48,070 nucleotides of DNA. It comes from Gammaproteobacteria bacterium (lineage in GTDB: Bacteria; Pseudomonadota; Gammaproteobacteria; UBA5335; SLRW01). This document shows, piece by piece, positions 40,769 to 48,070 of this stretch. The notes below the pieces were generated by a model. That model made no database searches and was not told where the DNA came from. It was given only the letters and a program-made list of their open reading frames with translations. Every line of letters begins with the position of its first letter. The first letter of the stretch is position 1. The position numbers were made by a program, and so were the translations under genes. The stretch is from contig SLRW01000099.1 in the NCBI GenBank assembly GCA_007130745.1, positions 1 to 48,070 on the forward strand. The letters run 5' to 3'.

Positions 40769-41919
40769 AGCGCACGTCGGCAGCTTTGGTGCTGGGGTTG
40801 TTTGTTACAGCCTGCGCCGGTCTCGGTGGTCCGGGGCTGGACGAGGAGCGCCCGACCGAACTGGATTATATCGAGGATGAGCTGCCGGTTGAGTTGATAT
40901 GGCAACGTGATCTGGGGCGCGGGGTAGGTGATCTGCTAATGGATCACCAGCTGGTGCTGGAGGATGATGTGTTGTATGCGGCGCTGCCGGGCGGCCGGGT
41001 ATGGGCGGTCAACGCGGATAATGGCCGCCGCGTCTGGCGTCGTGATCTGGAACGTTACATCGTCGGTGGGCCCGGTACGGGCGAGGGCCTGGTCATGCTG
41101 GGCACCGCCGATGGTTATGTTGTTGCCCTGGAGCGTGGCAGTGGCAGGGAGCGCTGGGCCAGCCGGGTGAGCGGTGAACCACTGGCGCCGGCAACTGCCC
41201 GTGCCGGGATTGTGGTTGCCCGTACGGTTGATGGGCGTATCTATGGTTTTGATGCCCGTAACGGTGAGCGACTCTGGGTGCATGAGACTTCTGTGCCCAC
41301 CTTGACTCTGCGTGGCGTCGGCTCACCGGTGATCGTGGATGATTCACGACTGGTAGTGGGGCTGGATAATGGCCGTTTGCAGATGCTCGAGCTGCAGACA
41401 GGCGAGGTCATCTGGGAAGCAGTGGTGGCTGTGCCCAGCGGGCGCACAGAGCTGGAGCGGCTGGCAGATGTGGATGGGCGTCCGCTGGTTGTACGCAACA
41501 GCGTCTACGTCGCCGCCTATCAGGGCCAGGTAGTAGAAGTATCACTGACTACTGGTGAGGTGGGCTGGGCACGCGAATTCTCCAGTCATCAAGGCCTGGC
41601 CCGAGAGGGGAACCGTTTGTTTGCCGTGGATGATCGCTCCCGTATCCATGCCTTAAGCCGCTTTACCGGTTCCCCGGCCTGGCTCAATGAGATGCTCTAC
41701 AGGCGTGATCTTACTGCCCCGGTGGTCCACGGAGACCATCTTCTGGTGGGTGACTATAAGGGTTATGTTCACTGGCTGACCCACAGTGATGGCCAGCTAG
41801 TTGCACGTCATCGAGTAGACCCTTTTGGTGTGTTGGCACCCACCGTGACCCGGGACCGGGATGTGTTCGTGCTAGGCAGGGGCGGCCAGTTGGCCCGACT
41901 CAGGCTGGGGCAACGGTAA
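40765..41919 (+). CDS. bamB: Outer membrane protein assembly factor BamB
   Basis: A 384-residue outer-membrane lipoprotein of the BAM complex. The lipobox is LFVTAC at about residue 17. The mature protein is a PQQ-like beta-propeller made of repeats such as YAALPGGRVWAVNADNGRRVWRRDL, VMLGTADGYVVALERGSGRERW, VVARTVDGRIYGFDARNGERLW and LVVGLDNGRLQMLELQTGEVIW. The length fits the family. Start ATG overlaps the yfgM stop, and der follows within 6 bases, the conserved yfgM-bamB-der order. Confidence 0.95.
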   Translation: MKRTSAALVLGLFVTACAGLGGPGLDEERPTELDYIEDELPVELIWQRDLGRGVGDLLMDHQLVLEDDVLYAALPGGRVWAVNADNGRRVWRRDLERYIVGGPGTGEGLVMLGTADGYVVALERGSGRERWASRVSGEPLAPATARAGIVVARTVDGRIYGFDARNGERLWVHETSVPTLTLRGVGSPVIVDDSRLVVGLDNGRLQMLELQTGEVIWEAVVAVPSGRTELERLADVDGRPLVVRNSVYVAAYQGQVVEVSLTTGEVGWAREFSSHQGLAREGNRLFAVDDRSRIHALSRFTGSPAWLNEMLYRRDLTAPVVHGDHLLVGDYKGYVHWLTHSDGQLVARHRVDPFGVLAPTVTRDRDVFVLGRGGQLARLRLGQR

Positions 41920-41925
41920 GGCACC

Positions 41926-43359
41926 ATGACCTTCGCCACCACTGCTGTTCTGCCTGTTGTTGCCCTGATGGGGCGCCCCAATGTGGGCAAGTCCACACTC
42001 TTTAACCGACTGACTCGCACCCGGGATGCACTGGTGGCGGACTATCCGGGGCTGACGCGCGACCGGCAGTATGGCGTCGCTGAGCTTGATGGCCGCAGTT
42101 GTGTAGTTGTCGATACCGGTGGGCTGGGTGTCGAGGATGAGGCTATTGATGCCCTGATGGCTGAACAAACCCGGCAGGCCCTGGATGAATGTGATCTGGT
42201 GATGCTGGTGGTCGATGCCCGCGACGGGGTAGTGCCTGGCGACCAGAGTGTTGCCGCGATACTGCGCCGGGCTGGTAAACCGGTGCTGGTAGTGGCCAAC
42301 AAGGCGGAAGGCAAGCCGGGCGAGCTTGCTGGTGCTGATTTTCATGGTCTGGGCCTGGGGACGCCGCTGGCGGTATCGGCCTTGCATGGTCAGGGTTTGC
42401 AGGGACTGGCCCGCGCAATCAACGAATCGCTGCCCCCGGCAGGACGTCCGGAGACCTCGCTGCCGCTGCCCGCATCTCAGGCTGAGGACGCTATCCATAT
42501 TGCTGTACTGGGCCGTCCCAACGTGGGCAAGTCCACGCTGGTCAATCGCCTGCTGGGTGATGAGCGGGTGGTAACCTTTGATATGCCCGGTACCACTCGT
42601 GATGCGGTTGCCATCCCCTTCGAGCGCGACGGACAAGCCTGGGTGTTGATCGATACCGCAGGTATCCGACGCCGCCAGCGGGTACGGCAGACAATAGAGA
42701 AGTTCAGCGTGGTCAAGGCGTTGCAGGCGATGGAGCAGGCCCAGGTCACGATTGTGTTGCTGGATGCCAGTGAGGGGGTGACCGACCAGGACGCCAGTCT
42801 GATCGGTCTGGTCGTGCAGCGGGGACGAGCGCTGGTGCTGGGGGTAAATAAATGGGATGGCTTGCCCCCCGAGCAGCGTGACACCGTTCGCCGACAGGTG
42901 GATGTCAAGTTGCCCTTCGTGGATTTTGTGCGCCTGCACTATATCTCGGCCCTGCACGGCACCGGGGTAGGGGAGCTGTTTGATTCCGTGCGTGAAGCAT
43001 GGACTGCGGCCAGCGCTGATTTATCCGCCTCGCGTTTGACCCGGCTGCTGGAGCAGGCCGTTGCCGCGCATGCGCCGCCGCTGGTACAGGGACGGCGAAT
43101 CAAGCTGCGTTATGCCCATCAGGGCGGCCGCAATCCGCCGATTATCGTGATCCACGGCAACCAGACCGCTAAGGTACCCCCGGCCTACAGGCGTTATCTG
43201 GTCAACATGTTCCGCCGTGAGCTTGGTTTATGGGGAACCCCTCTGCAGCTTGAGTTCCGTACTTCCGTGAATCCCTACGCCGGGCGCAGTAATGCGCTCT
43301 CGCCGCGCCAGATGAAGCAGCGGCAGCGTTTGATTCGCCACCGCAAGAAAAAACGCTGA
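41926..43359 (+). CDS. der: Ribosome biogenesis GTPase Der (EngA)
   Basis: A 477-residue protein with two tandem GTPase domains, essential for 50S assembly. Both P-loops are intact (GRPNVGKSTLFNRL and GRPNVGKSTLVNRLLG), with G3 motifs DTGGLG and DTAGIRRR. The G4 motif of domain 2 is NKWDGL; in domain 1 it is NKAEGK, with Glu in place of Asp, as in several gammaproteobacterial Der proteins. A KH-like C-terminal domain (TRLLEQAVAAHAPPLVQGRRIKLRY...) and a basic tail complete it. It is the last gene of the rodZ-to-der group; a 38-bp palindrome follows. Confidence 0.96.
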   Translation: MTFATTAVLPVVALMGRPNVGKSTLFNRLTRTRDALVADYPGLTRDRQYGVAELDGRSCVVVDTGGLGVEDEAIDALMAEQTRQALDECDLVMLVVDARDGVVPGDQSVAAILRRAGKPVLVVANKAEGKPGELAGADFHGLGLGTPLAVSALHGQGLQGLARAINESLPPAGRPETSLPLPASQAEDAIHIAVLGRPNVGKSTLVNRLLGDERVVTFDMPGTTRDAVAIPFERDGQAWVLIDTAGIRRRQRVRQTIEKFSVVKALQAMEQAQVTIVLLDASEGVTDQDASLIGLVVQRGRALVLGVNKWDGLPPEQRDTVRRQVDVKLPFVDFVRLHYISALHGTGVGELFDSVREAWTAASADLSASRLTRLLEQAVAAHAPPLVQGRRIKLRYAHQGGRNPPIIVIHGNQTAKVPPAYRRYLVNMFRRELGLWGTPLQLEFRTSVNPYAGRSNALSPRQMKQRQRLIRHRKKKR

Positions 43360-43434
43360 AGCTGTTGTGTTTATCAGTATGCGTTTTGCTTGAGGTACCC
43401 CCCGTCTCTGCCTTTCAGTATGCGATACCGTTTT

Positions 43435-43472
43435 AGATCTCAAGTCTTAAGACGTCTTAAGACTTGAGATCT
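43435..43472. repeat. Perfect 38-bp palindrome
   Basis: Two 19-base arms (43435-43453 and 43454-43472) are exact reverse complements with no spacer. Inside, the palindromic 10-mer GTCTTAAGAC stands twice in tandem (43444-43453, 43454-43463), flanked by AGATCTCAA and TTGAGATCT. It is AT-rich, 37 percent G+C, in a GC-rich region. As RNA it would form a 17-pair hairpin with a four-base loop, and T-rich sequence follows, so it may end der transcription; it could also be a protein-binding site. Confidence 0.85.
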
Positions 43473-43483
43473 GTTCTATTTTC

Positions 43484-43513
43484 TTGACCAAGCGCTTGCT
43501 TGGTTGCTAGATT
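43484..43513 (+). promoter_or_regulatory. Promoter of the acyl-CoA operon with an embedded inverted repeat (TetR-like operator)
   Basis: TTGACC (43484-43489) and TAGATT (43508-43513) stand 18 bases apart, and the -10 is extended (TGC before it). The spacer holds ACCAAGC (43487-43493) and GCTTGGT (43498-43504), a perfect inverted repeat around GCTT. Such overlap with the -35 and spacer is the layout of a repressor operator, and this repeat resembles sites of TetR-family regulators of acyl-CoA genes. No regulator gene is in the window. Confidence 0.65.
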
Positions 43514-43556
43514 GCGCCTGTACGGGTGCCCTGAGTCCATCTGCCGGAGAGAAGCC

Positions 43557-44723
43557 GTGATCTACCAGGAAGAACACCTTGAGCTGCAGCGCTCGGTAAA
43601 GAAATTCGTTGAAAACGAAATCAATCCTCATGTCGAGGAATGGGAAGAGGCGGGGATTTTCCCGGCTCATGAACTGTTCGCCAAAATGGGCAAGCAGGGC
43701 TGGCTGGGCATTAACAAGCCCGAGGAATACGGTGGTCTGGGGCTCGATTACACTTTTCAGCTGGCCTTTGCCGAAGCCATCGGTAATATCCAGTGCGGCT
43801 CCCTGCCCATGGCCATTGGCGTGCAGACTGATATGGCCACGCCGGCGCTGGCAGCACATGGCTCGGATGAGCTGCGCAAGGAATTTCTGGCGCCGGCCAT
43901 TGCCGGTGAACAGGTAGCCTGTATCGGCGTGTCCGAGCCCGGCGCGGGATCGGATGTGGCCGCCATCAGGACCACCGCAAAACGTGACGGCGACGATTAC
44001 GTTATCAACGGCGGCAAGATGTGGATCACCAACGGTACGCAAGCCGACTGGATGTGTATGTTGGCGGTCACCGGCGACAGCAATGAGTCACCCTGGAAGA
44101 ACAAATCCCTGATCGTGGTGCCGATGGACAGCGATGGCATCACAGTTGCCCGCAAGCTGGACAAGCTGGGCATGCGCTCTTCGGATACCGCGCAGCTTTT
44201 CTTCGAGAATGTGCGCGTGCCTGTACGCTATCGTATCGGCGAAGAAGGCATGGGCTTTATCCTGCAGATGCTGCAATTTCAGGAAGAGCGCCTGTGGGGG
44301 GCAGCGACCTCCATGACCGGTATGGATCGGGCCATTGAGGCCACTATTGAGTACACCCGCGAGCGCAAGACCTTCGGTCAGCCCATTATCGATAACCAGG
44401 CGGTGCATTTTCGTCTGGCCGAGCTCAAGACTGAAGTGGAAGCGTTGCGTTCCATGGTCTATCGCGCCGGGCGCGATTATGCCGACGGCAATGATGTGAC
44501 CATGCTGGCCTCCATGGCCAAGCTCAAGGGGGGGCGCCTGATGCGTGAGGTGACCGACAGTTGCCTGCAGTACTACGGTGGCATGGGCTTCATGAACGAG
44601 ACACCGATTACCCGCGCTTTCAGGGATGGCCGCCTGATGTCCATCGGTGGCGGCGCCGATGAGATTATGCTCGGGATTATCTGCAAATTCATGGATATCC
44701 TGCCCTCACGGCGTAAATCCTGA
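43557..44723 (+). CDS. Acyl-CoA dehydrogenase
   Basis: A 388-residue flavoenzyme that introduces the alpha-beta double bond in an acyl-CoA. FAD blocks are CIGVSEPGAGSDVAAIRT and KMWITNGTQADWMCML. The usual catalytic Glu of medium-chain enzymes (YEGT) is absent: the position reads SIGGGADEIMLGII. The form FQEERLWGAATSM, with Glu244, matches the alternative base of isovaleryl-CoA and long-chain dehydrogenases. The GGGADE type is also seen in citronellyl-CoA dehydrogenase. GTG 43557 has GGAG seven bases upstream. The gene heads an operon with an acyl-CoA carboxylase, so its substrate is probably branched or isoprenoid; the exact one cannot be told. Confidence 0.9.
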   Translation: MIYQEEHLELQRSVKKFVENEINPHVEEWEEAGIFPAHELFAKMGKQGWLGINKPEEYGGLGLDYTFQLAFAEAIGNIQCGSLPMAIGVQTDMATPALAAHGSDELRKEFLAPAIAGEQVACIGVSEPGAGSDVAAIRTTAKRDGDDYVINGGKMWITNGTQADWMCMLAVTGDSNESPWKNKSLIVVPMDSDGITVARKLDKLGMRSSDTAQLFFENVRVPVRYRIGEEGMGFILQMLQFQEERLWGAATSMTGMDRAIEATIEYTRERKTFGQPIIDNQAVHFRLAELKTEVEALRSMVYRAGRDYADGNDVTMLASMAKLKGGRLMREVTDSCLQYYGGMGFMNETPITRAFRDGRLMSIGGGADEIMLGIICKFMDILPSRRKS

Positions 44724-44755
44724 AGGTGGCTGTCGGTTTCTGACAAGGAATGACC

Positions 44756-46777
44756 ATGGCGGGACAGACATTTCACAAGGTACTGGTGGCCAATCGCGGC
44801 GAAATCGCCTGTCGTGTGATTGGCAGTGCCCGGGCTTGCGGTTATGCCACGGTGGCGGTTTATTCCGAGGCCGACCGTCATGCGCGACATGTTCGGCTGG
44901 CCGATGAAGCCGTGCGGCTCGGTCCGCCGCAGGCCGCCGAGTCCTATCTCAATATCCAGCGCATTATTGAAGCGGCCCGGGCCACCGGAGCGGATGCCGT
45001 GCATCCAGGCTACGGATTTCTGGCTGAAAACGCGGAATTTGTCGAGGCCTGTCACAAGGCTGGGCTGGTGTTTATCGGCCCCTCTGCCGAGGCCATGCGA
45101 TTGATGGGCCACAAGGCTGCGGCCAAGCGTCGCATGATTGAGGCCGGGGTGCCCTGTGTCCCCGGTTATCAGGAAGAAGACCAGGACCCCGGGCGTTTGC
45201 GCAAGGAAGCCGAGCGCATCGGTTACCCGGTACTGATCAAGGCGGCCGCCGGTGGTGGTGGTCGGGGCATGCGGCTGGTTGAGAACAAGAAGGATTTCGG
45301 CGATGCGCTGGACTCGGCTCGCTCCGAGGCCCGCAATGCCTTTGGCGATGACACTCTGATCCTGGAGCGCGCGGTGCAGTCACCGCGCCATGTCGAGGTA
45401 CAGGTGTTTGCTGACACCCATGGCAATGTGATCCATCTGGGTGAGCGTGACTGCTCAGTGCAACGCCGTCACCAGAAAGTGATCGAGGAAGCGCCGGGCC
45501 CCGGCATCAGTGAAAAATTGCGTGCAGCCATGGGCGAGGCGGCTTGTCAGGCGGCCAGGGCGATCGATTATACGGGCGCCGGTACGGTGGAATTTCTGCT
45601 TGATGCCGGCGGCGAATTCTTTTTCATGGAAATGAACACCCGCTTGCAGGTGGAGCACCCGGTGACCGAGCTGGTGACAGGCCAGGATCTGGTGGCCTGG
45701 CAGCTGGCCGTGGCCGAAGGCGGCGAACTGCCCCTCAGGCAAGAGCAGGTGGTTTTGCAGGGTCATGCCATGGAAGCCCGCCTGTATGCCGAGGATCCGG
45801 CGCAGGATTTTATGCCCCAGACCGGCCGGGTACTGCGCTGGCGTCTGCCGCAAGGGCTTGATGTTCGTGTGGACCATGGCGTGCACGAAGGCGGCGAAAT
45901 CACGCCGCACTACGACCCCATGATTGCCAAGGTCATCACCTATGGCGCCAGCCGCGACGAGGCCCGGCGCAAACTGGTGGCGGCCCTGCGCCGGATCGAG
46001 CTGCTGGGCGTGGTGCACAACCGCGATTTCCTTGCCCGCGTCTGTGATCATCCGGCTTTCGCCGCCGGCGAGGTGACTACTGCTTTTATTGCCGAACACA
46101 TGGGCGATGACGCCAGCATGAGTGCACCGGCGCCCGACGAGCAGGCCTGGGCGCTGGCAGCGCTAACGGTGTATCTGGCCCGGGCAGGGGATCGTGACCC
46201 CGCTAGCATCGGTTGGCGCGGCGCCAGCCAGATCGACAGTCTGCTGCGACTGGTTAATGGCGAAACCGACCAACTGATGGCCATCCGGGCCATTGGACGT
46301 GGTCATGAAGCGCCAGCGGCCTGGCAGGTGTCGGTGAGCCTGGATATGGAATCAGAGACGCCCGAAGAACCACTACCAGTGACTATCGAGGTGCTTGATC
46401 ATGTCGATGGCGTGATTGTCTATATGATTGGCAATGTGCGCCGGCGCCTGGTTTATGAATTCGACGGCGAAGCGCTGCATCTGCAGCACGCCGATCGGGA
46501 GTGGCGTTTCGAGGATGTCACGCATTTGCCGCCGGAGGCGGTGGATGCCGCGGGTACCGGTATTCTCACCGCGCCGCTGGATGGCTCCGTGATTGAAGTG
46601 CTGGCCGGCGAAGGTGACCAGGTCGAGCAGGGGCAGGTGGTGATGGTGGTTGAGGCCATGAAGATGGAACACCAGATTCGCGCCGATATCGACGGGGTGC
46701 TCAGTAGCCTCAAGGTGGGCAAGGGCGATCAGGTCAAGCCACGTCAGGTGGTCGCCGAAATCGAGGGCAAGTCGTGA
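44756..46777 (+). CDS. Biotin-dependent acyl-CoA carboxylase, alpha subunit
   Basis: A 673-residue protein with a biotin carboxylase domain and a C-terminal biotin carrier domain. Biotin carboxylase starts FHKVLVANRGEIACRVIGSA, with the ATP-grasp glycine loop GGGGRGMRL, the VEVQVFADTHGNVIHLGERD stretch and the MEMNTRLQVEHPVTE catalytic block. The carrier ends with the biotin lysine in VVEAMKMEHQI. In this family it works with a carboxyltransferase subunit, the next gene. ATG 44756 has AAGGA six bases upstream. The candidates are methylcrotonyl-, geranyl- or propionyl-CoA carboxylase; the sequence alone does not settle it. Confidence 0.93.
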   Translation: MAGQTFHKVLVANRGEIACRVIGSARACGYATVAVYSEADRHARHVRLADEAVRLGPPQAAESYLNIQRIIEAARATGADAVHPGYGFLAENAEFVEACHKAGLVFIGPSAEAMRLMGHKAAAKRRMIEAGVPCVPGYQEEDQDPGRLRKEAERIGYPVLIKAAAGGGGRGMRLVENKKDFGDALDSARSEARNAFGDDTLILERAVQSPRHVEVQVFADTHGNVIHLGERDCSVQRRHQKVIEEAPGPGISEKLRAAMGEAACQAARAIDYTGAGTVEFLLDAGGEFFFMEMNTRLQVEHPVTELVTGQDLVAWQLAVAEGGELPLRQEQVVLQGHAMEARLYAEDPAQDFMPQTGRVLRWRLPQGLDVRVDHGVHEGGEITPHYDPMIAKVITYGASRDEARRKLVAALRRIELLGVVHNRDFLARVCDHPAFAAGEVTTAFIAEHMGDDASMSAPAPDEQAWALAALTVYLARAGDRDPASIGWRGASQIDSLLRLVNGETDQLMAIRAIGRGHEAPAAWQVSVSLDMESETPEEPLPVTIEVLDHVDGVIVYMIGNVRRRLVYEFDGEALHLQHADREWRFEDVTHLPPEAVDAAGTGILTAPLDGSVIEVLAGEGDQVEQGQVVMVVEAMKMEHQIRADIDGVLSSLKVGKGDQVKPRQVVAEIEGKS

Positions 46778-46817
46778 TAAAGCTGCCGATTGCAGCCTGC
46801 AACAGGGGAATAGTGCA

Positions 46818-48070
46818 ATGACAGGGCCCGTACTTGAATCAACGCTGGATGTGAACGGCGAGGGTTTCCAGGCCAATGCCGAGTATATGCGTGCCTATGT
46901 CGAGCGTGTGCGTGATATAGAGCGCAAGCAGCGCGAAACTGAGCAGTCCTATCTGCCGCGCGCGCGCCAGGCCGGGAAATTGTTGCCCCGCGAGCGCCTG
47001 GCCTTTTTGCTGGATCCCGGCACCCCCTTCCTGGAGCTCAATTCCATTGCCGGTTACGGTATGTACGACGACAAGGATGGTAGTACCTCCGGCGGCAATC
47101 TGATTACCGGCATCGGTTATGTTTCAGGGCGCCGCTGCCTGATCGTGGTGTGGAATTACGCCATCAAGGGCGGCACCATCACCCCGGTCAATGTGAAAAA
47201 ACTGCTGCGGTTGCAGGAGATCGCTTTCCGTACCCGCCTGCCTATTGTGCAGCTGCATGAAAGCGGCGGCGGCGATCTGTCGGCCAAATCCATGGCCACA
47301 GATCCGTGGGGCCCGGCTACCTTTACCGACGGCGGGCGGGTGTATTGCCAGCTGGCGCAGCTCAGTGCCCGGGGTATCCCGCAGGTGACTGTGGCGCATG
47401 GCAACGCCACAGCCGGGGGCGCCTACCAGGTGGCGCTGTCGGATTACATCATACTGGTGCGTGAGAAGACCCAGTTGTTCCTGGCCGGGCCGCCGCTGCT
47501 CAAGGCCGGCACCGGCGAGGAGGCCACGGCCGAGGAGCTGGGCGGTGCGGAGATGCATGCCACCGTGGCCGGCACCGGCGAATATCTCGCTGCGGATGAC
47601 CGCGACGGGATCCGCATTGCGCGCGAGATTGTCGCCCAGTTACCGCTGGATCCGGTGCTCAACGGCGTTGAGCCGATTGAGCCGCCGCGCTATGACACCG
47701 AAGAGTTGCTCGGTATTTATCCCGAGGATCGAAAAAAGCCGGTGATGGCCGAGGATATTATTGCACGGCTGGTGGACGGTTCTCGTTTTCTTGCCTTTAA
47801 GCCGGAGATTGATCCGGGGACGGTCTGTGGTCATGCCCGTATCGGCGGCAAGCGGGTGGGGATTGTCTCCAATAACGGCCCGATTACGCCGCAGGCGGCC
47901 AATAAGGCGGCACAGTTCATCCAGCTTTGCGATCAGTCGTATACGCCATTGCTGTTCCTGCAGAACACCACCGGCTTCATGGTCGGCACTGAAGTGGAAC
48001 GCCGCGGGCAGGTCAAGCACAGCGCCAAGTTGATTCAGGCCGTGGCCAATGCCCGTGGCCCCAAACTGAC
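46818..48070 (+). CDS. Acyl-CoA carboxylase carboxyltransferase (beta) subunit, 3' end cut by window
   Basis: The carboxyltransferase partner of the preceding gene; about 417 codons are visible and some 100-120 residues are missing at the C terminus. Blocks of the family are RQAGKLLPRERLAFLLDPG, the oxyanion-hole region IVVWNYAIKGGTITPVNVKK, and ESGGGDL, where methylcrotonyl- and propionyl-CoA enzymes usually have DSGGANL. Later, QVTVAHGNATAGGAYQVALS and NTTGFMVGTEVERRGQVKH are present. The ESGGGDL form suggests a subfamily other than the canonical leucine-pathway enzyme. ATG 46818 follows an AGGGGA site. With the dehydrogenase it forms a three-gene operon. Confidence 0.9.
   Translation, partial: MTGPVLESTLDVNGEGFQANAEYMRAYVERVRDIERKQRETEQSYLPRARQAGKLLPRERLAFLLDPGTPFLELNSIAGYGMYDDKDGSTSGGNLITGIGYVSGRRCLIVVWNYAIKGGTITPVNVKKLLRLQEIAFRTRLPIVQLHESGGGDLSAKSMATDPWGPATFTDGGRVYCQLAQLSARGIPQVTVAHGNATAGGAYQVALSDYIILVREKTQLFLAGPPLLKAGTGEEATAEELGGAEMHATVAGTGEYLAADDRDGIRIAREIVAQLPLDPVLNGVEPIEPPRYDTEELLGIYPEDRKKPVMAEDIIARLVDGSRFLAFKPEIDPGTVCGHARIGGKRVGIVSNNGPITPQAANKAAQFIQLCDQSYTPLLFLQNTTGFMVGTEVERRGQVKHSAKLIQAVANARGPKL

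Noticed and set aside
1..48070. CRISPR arrays, tRNA or rRNA genes, insertion sequences, phage genes
   Set aside because: None seen: no regularly spaced repeats, no cloverleaf-like gaps, no transposase or integrase frames, and no gap long enough for rRNA.

Overview
The window is about 48 kb of gene-dense, GC-rich chromosome from a gammaproteobacterium. Two long blocks keep the gene order known from Pseudomonas and relatives: mtaD/ubiG/mupP/yciK facing mtnA-gyrA-serC-pheA-hisC-tyrA-aroA-cmk-rpsA-ihfB, and suhB/trmJ-cysE-(isc)-ndk-rlmN-pilF-rodZ-hisS-yfgM-bamB-der. tyrA and aroA are separate genes, a short serA sits between serC and pheA, and rmuC plus a squalene-synthase-like gene sit between mupP and yciK. 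This suggests a lineage outside Pseudomonas, perhaps Chromatiales/Ectothiorhodospiraceae-like or another marine order; the exact order cannot be fixed by eye. There are no rRNA or tRNA genes, CRISPR arrays, insertion sequences or phage genes, and no gap without a gene exceeds about 200 bases.

Layout. 1-5724: the 3' end of glutaryl-CoA dehydrogenase, a convergent bolA-family gene, a Sua5/YciO-type gene, then a tightly overlapping run trpS-scpA-scpB-rluB-endonuclease-III-like gene (tRNA charging, chromosome condensation, rRNA modification, DNA repair). 5741-8331: a small accessory patch with a phytanoyl-CoA dioxygenase-like gene, a Tat-exported FecR-domain protein and a divergent outer-membrane beta-barrel gene. 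8340-14047 (minus strand): mtaD-ubiG-mupP-rmuC-squalene-synthase-like-yciK, covering methylthioadenosine salvage, ubiquinone synthesis, peptidoglycan recycling and recombination. 14172-25390: mtnA, gyrA and a serine/aromatic amino-acid operon. 25547-29615: rpsA, ihfB, lapA-lapB, and a secreted ComEA-like peptide, with terminators between units. 29765-31474: galU and convergent suhB.

31567-43359: trmJ and cysE, then a reduced iron-sulfur cluster (isc) operon, then ndk, rlmN, pilF/pilW, rodZ, hisS, yfgM, bamB and der. The isc part is the most unusual feature: an IscS-type desulfurase, a divergent IscU-like scaffold and IscA are present, but iscR, hscB, hscA, fdx and iscX are absent. The IscU-like protein has lost one cluster cysteine and also the HscA-recognition motif, which fits the missing chaperones. 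ispG is also missing from its usual place between rodZ and hisS.

43360-48070: a short intergenic region with a perfect 38-bp palindrome and a promoter overlapped by a TetR-like operator, followed by an acyl-CoA catabolic operon (acyl-CoA dehydrogenase, biotin-containing carboxylase alpha subunit, and carboxyltransferase beta subunit cut by the window end). With the glutaryl-CoA dehydrogenase at the other end, this points to a heterotroph able to degrade fatty, branched or isoprenoid acyl chains.
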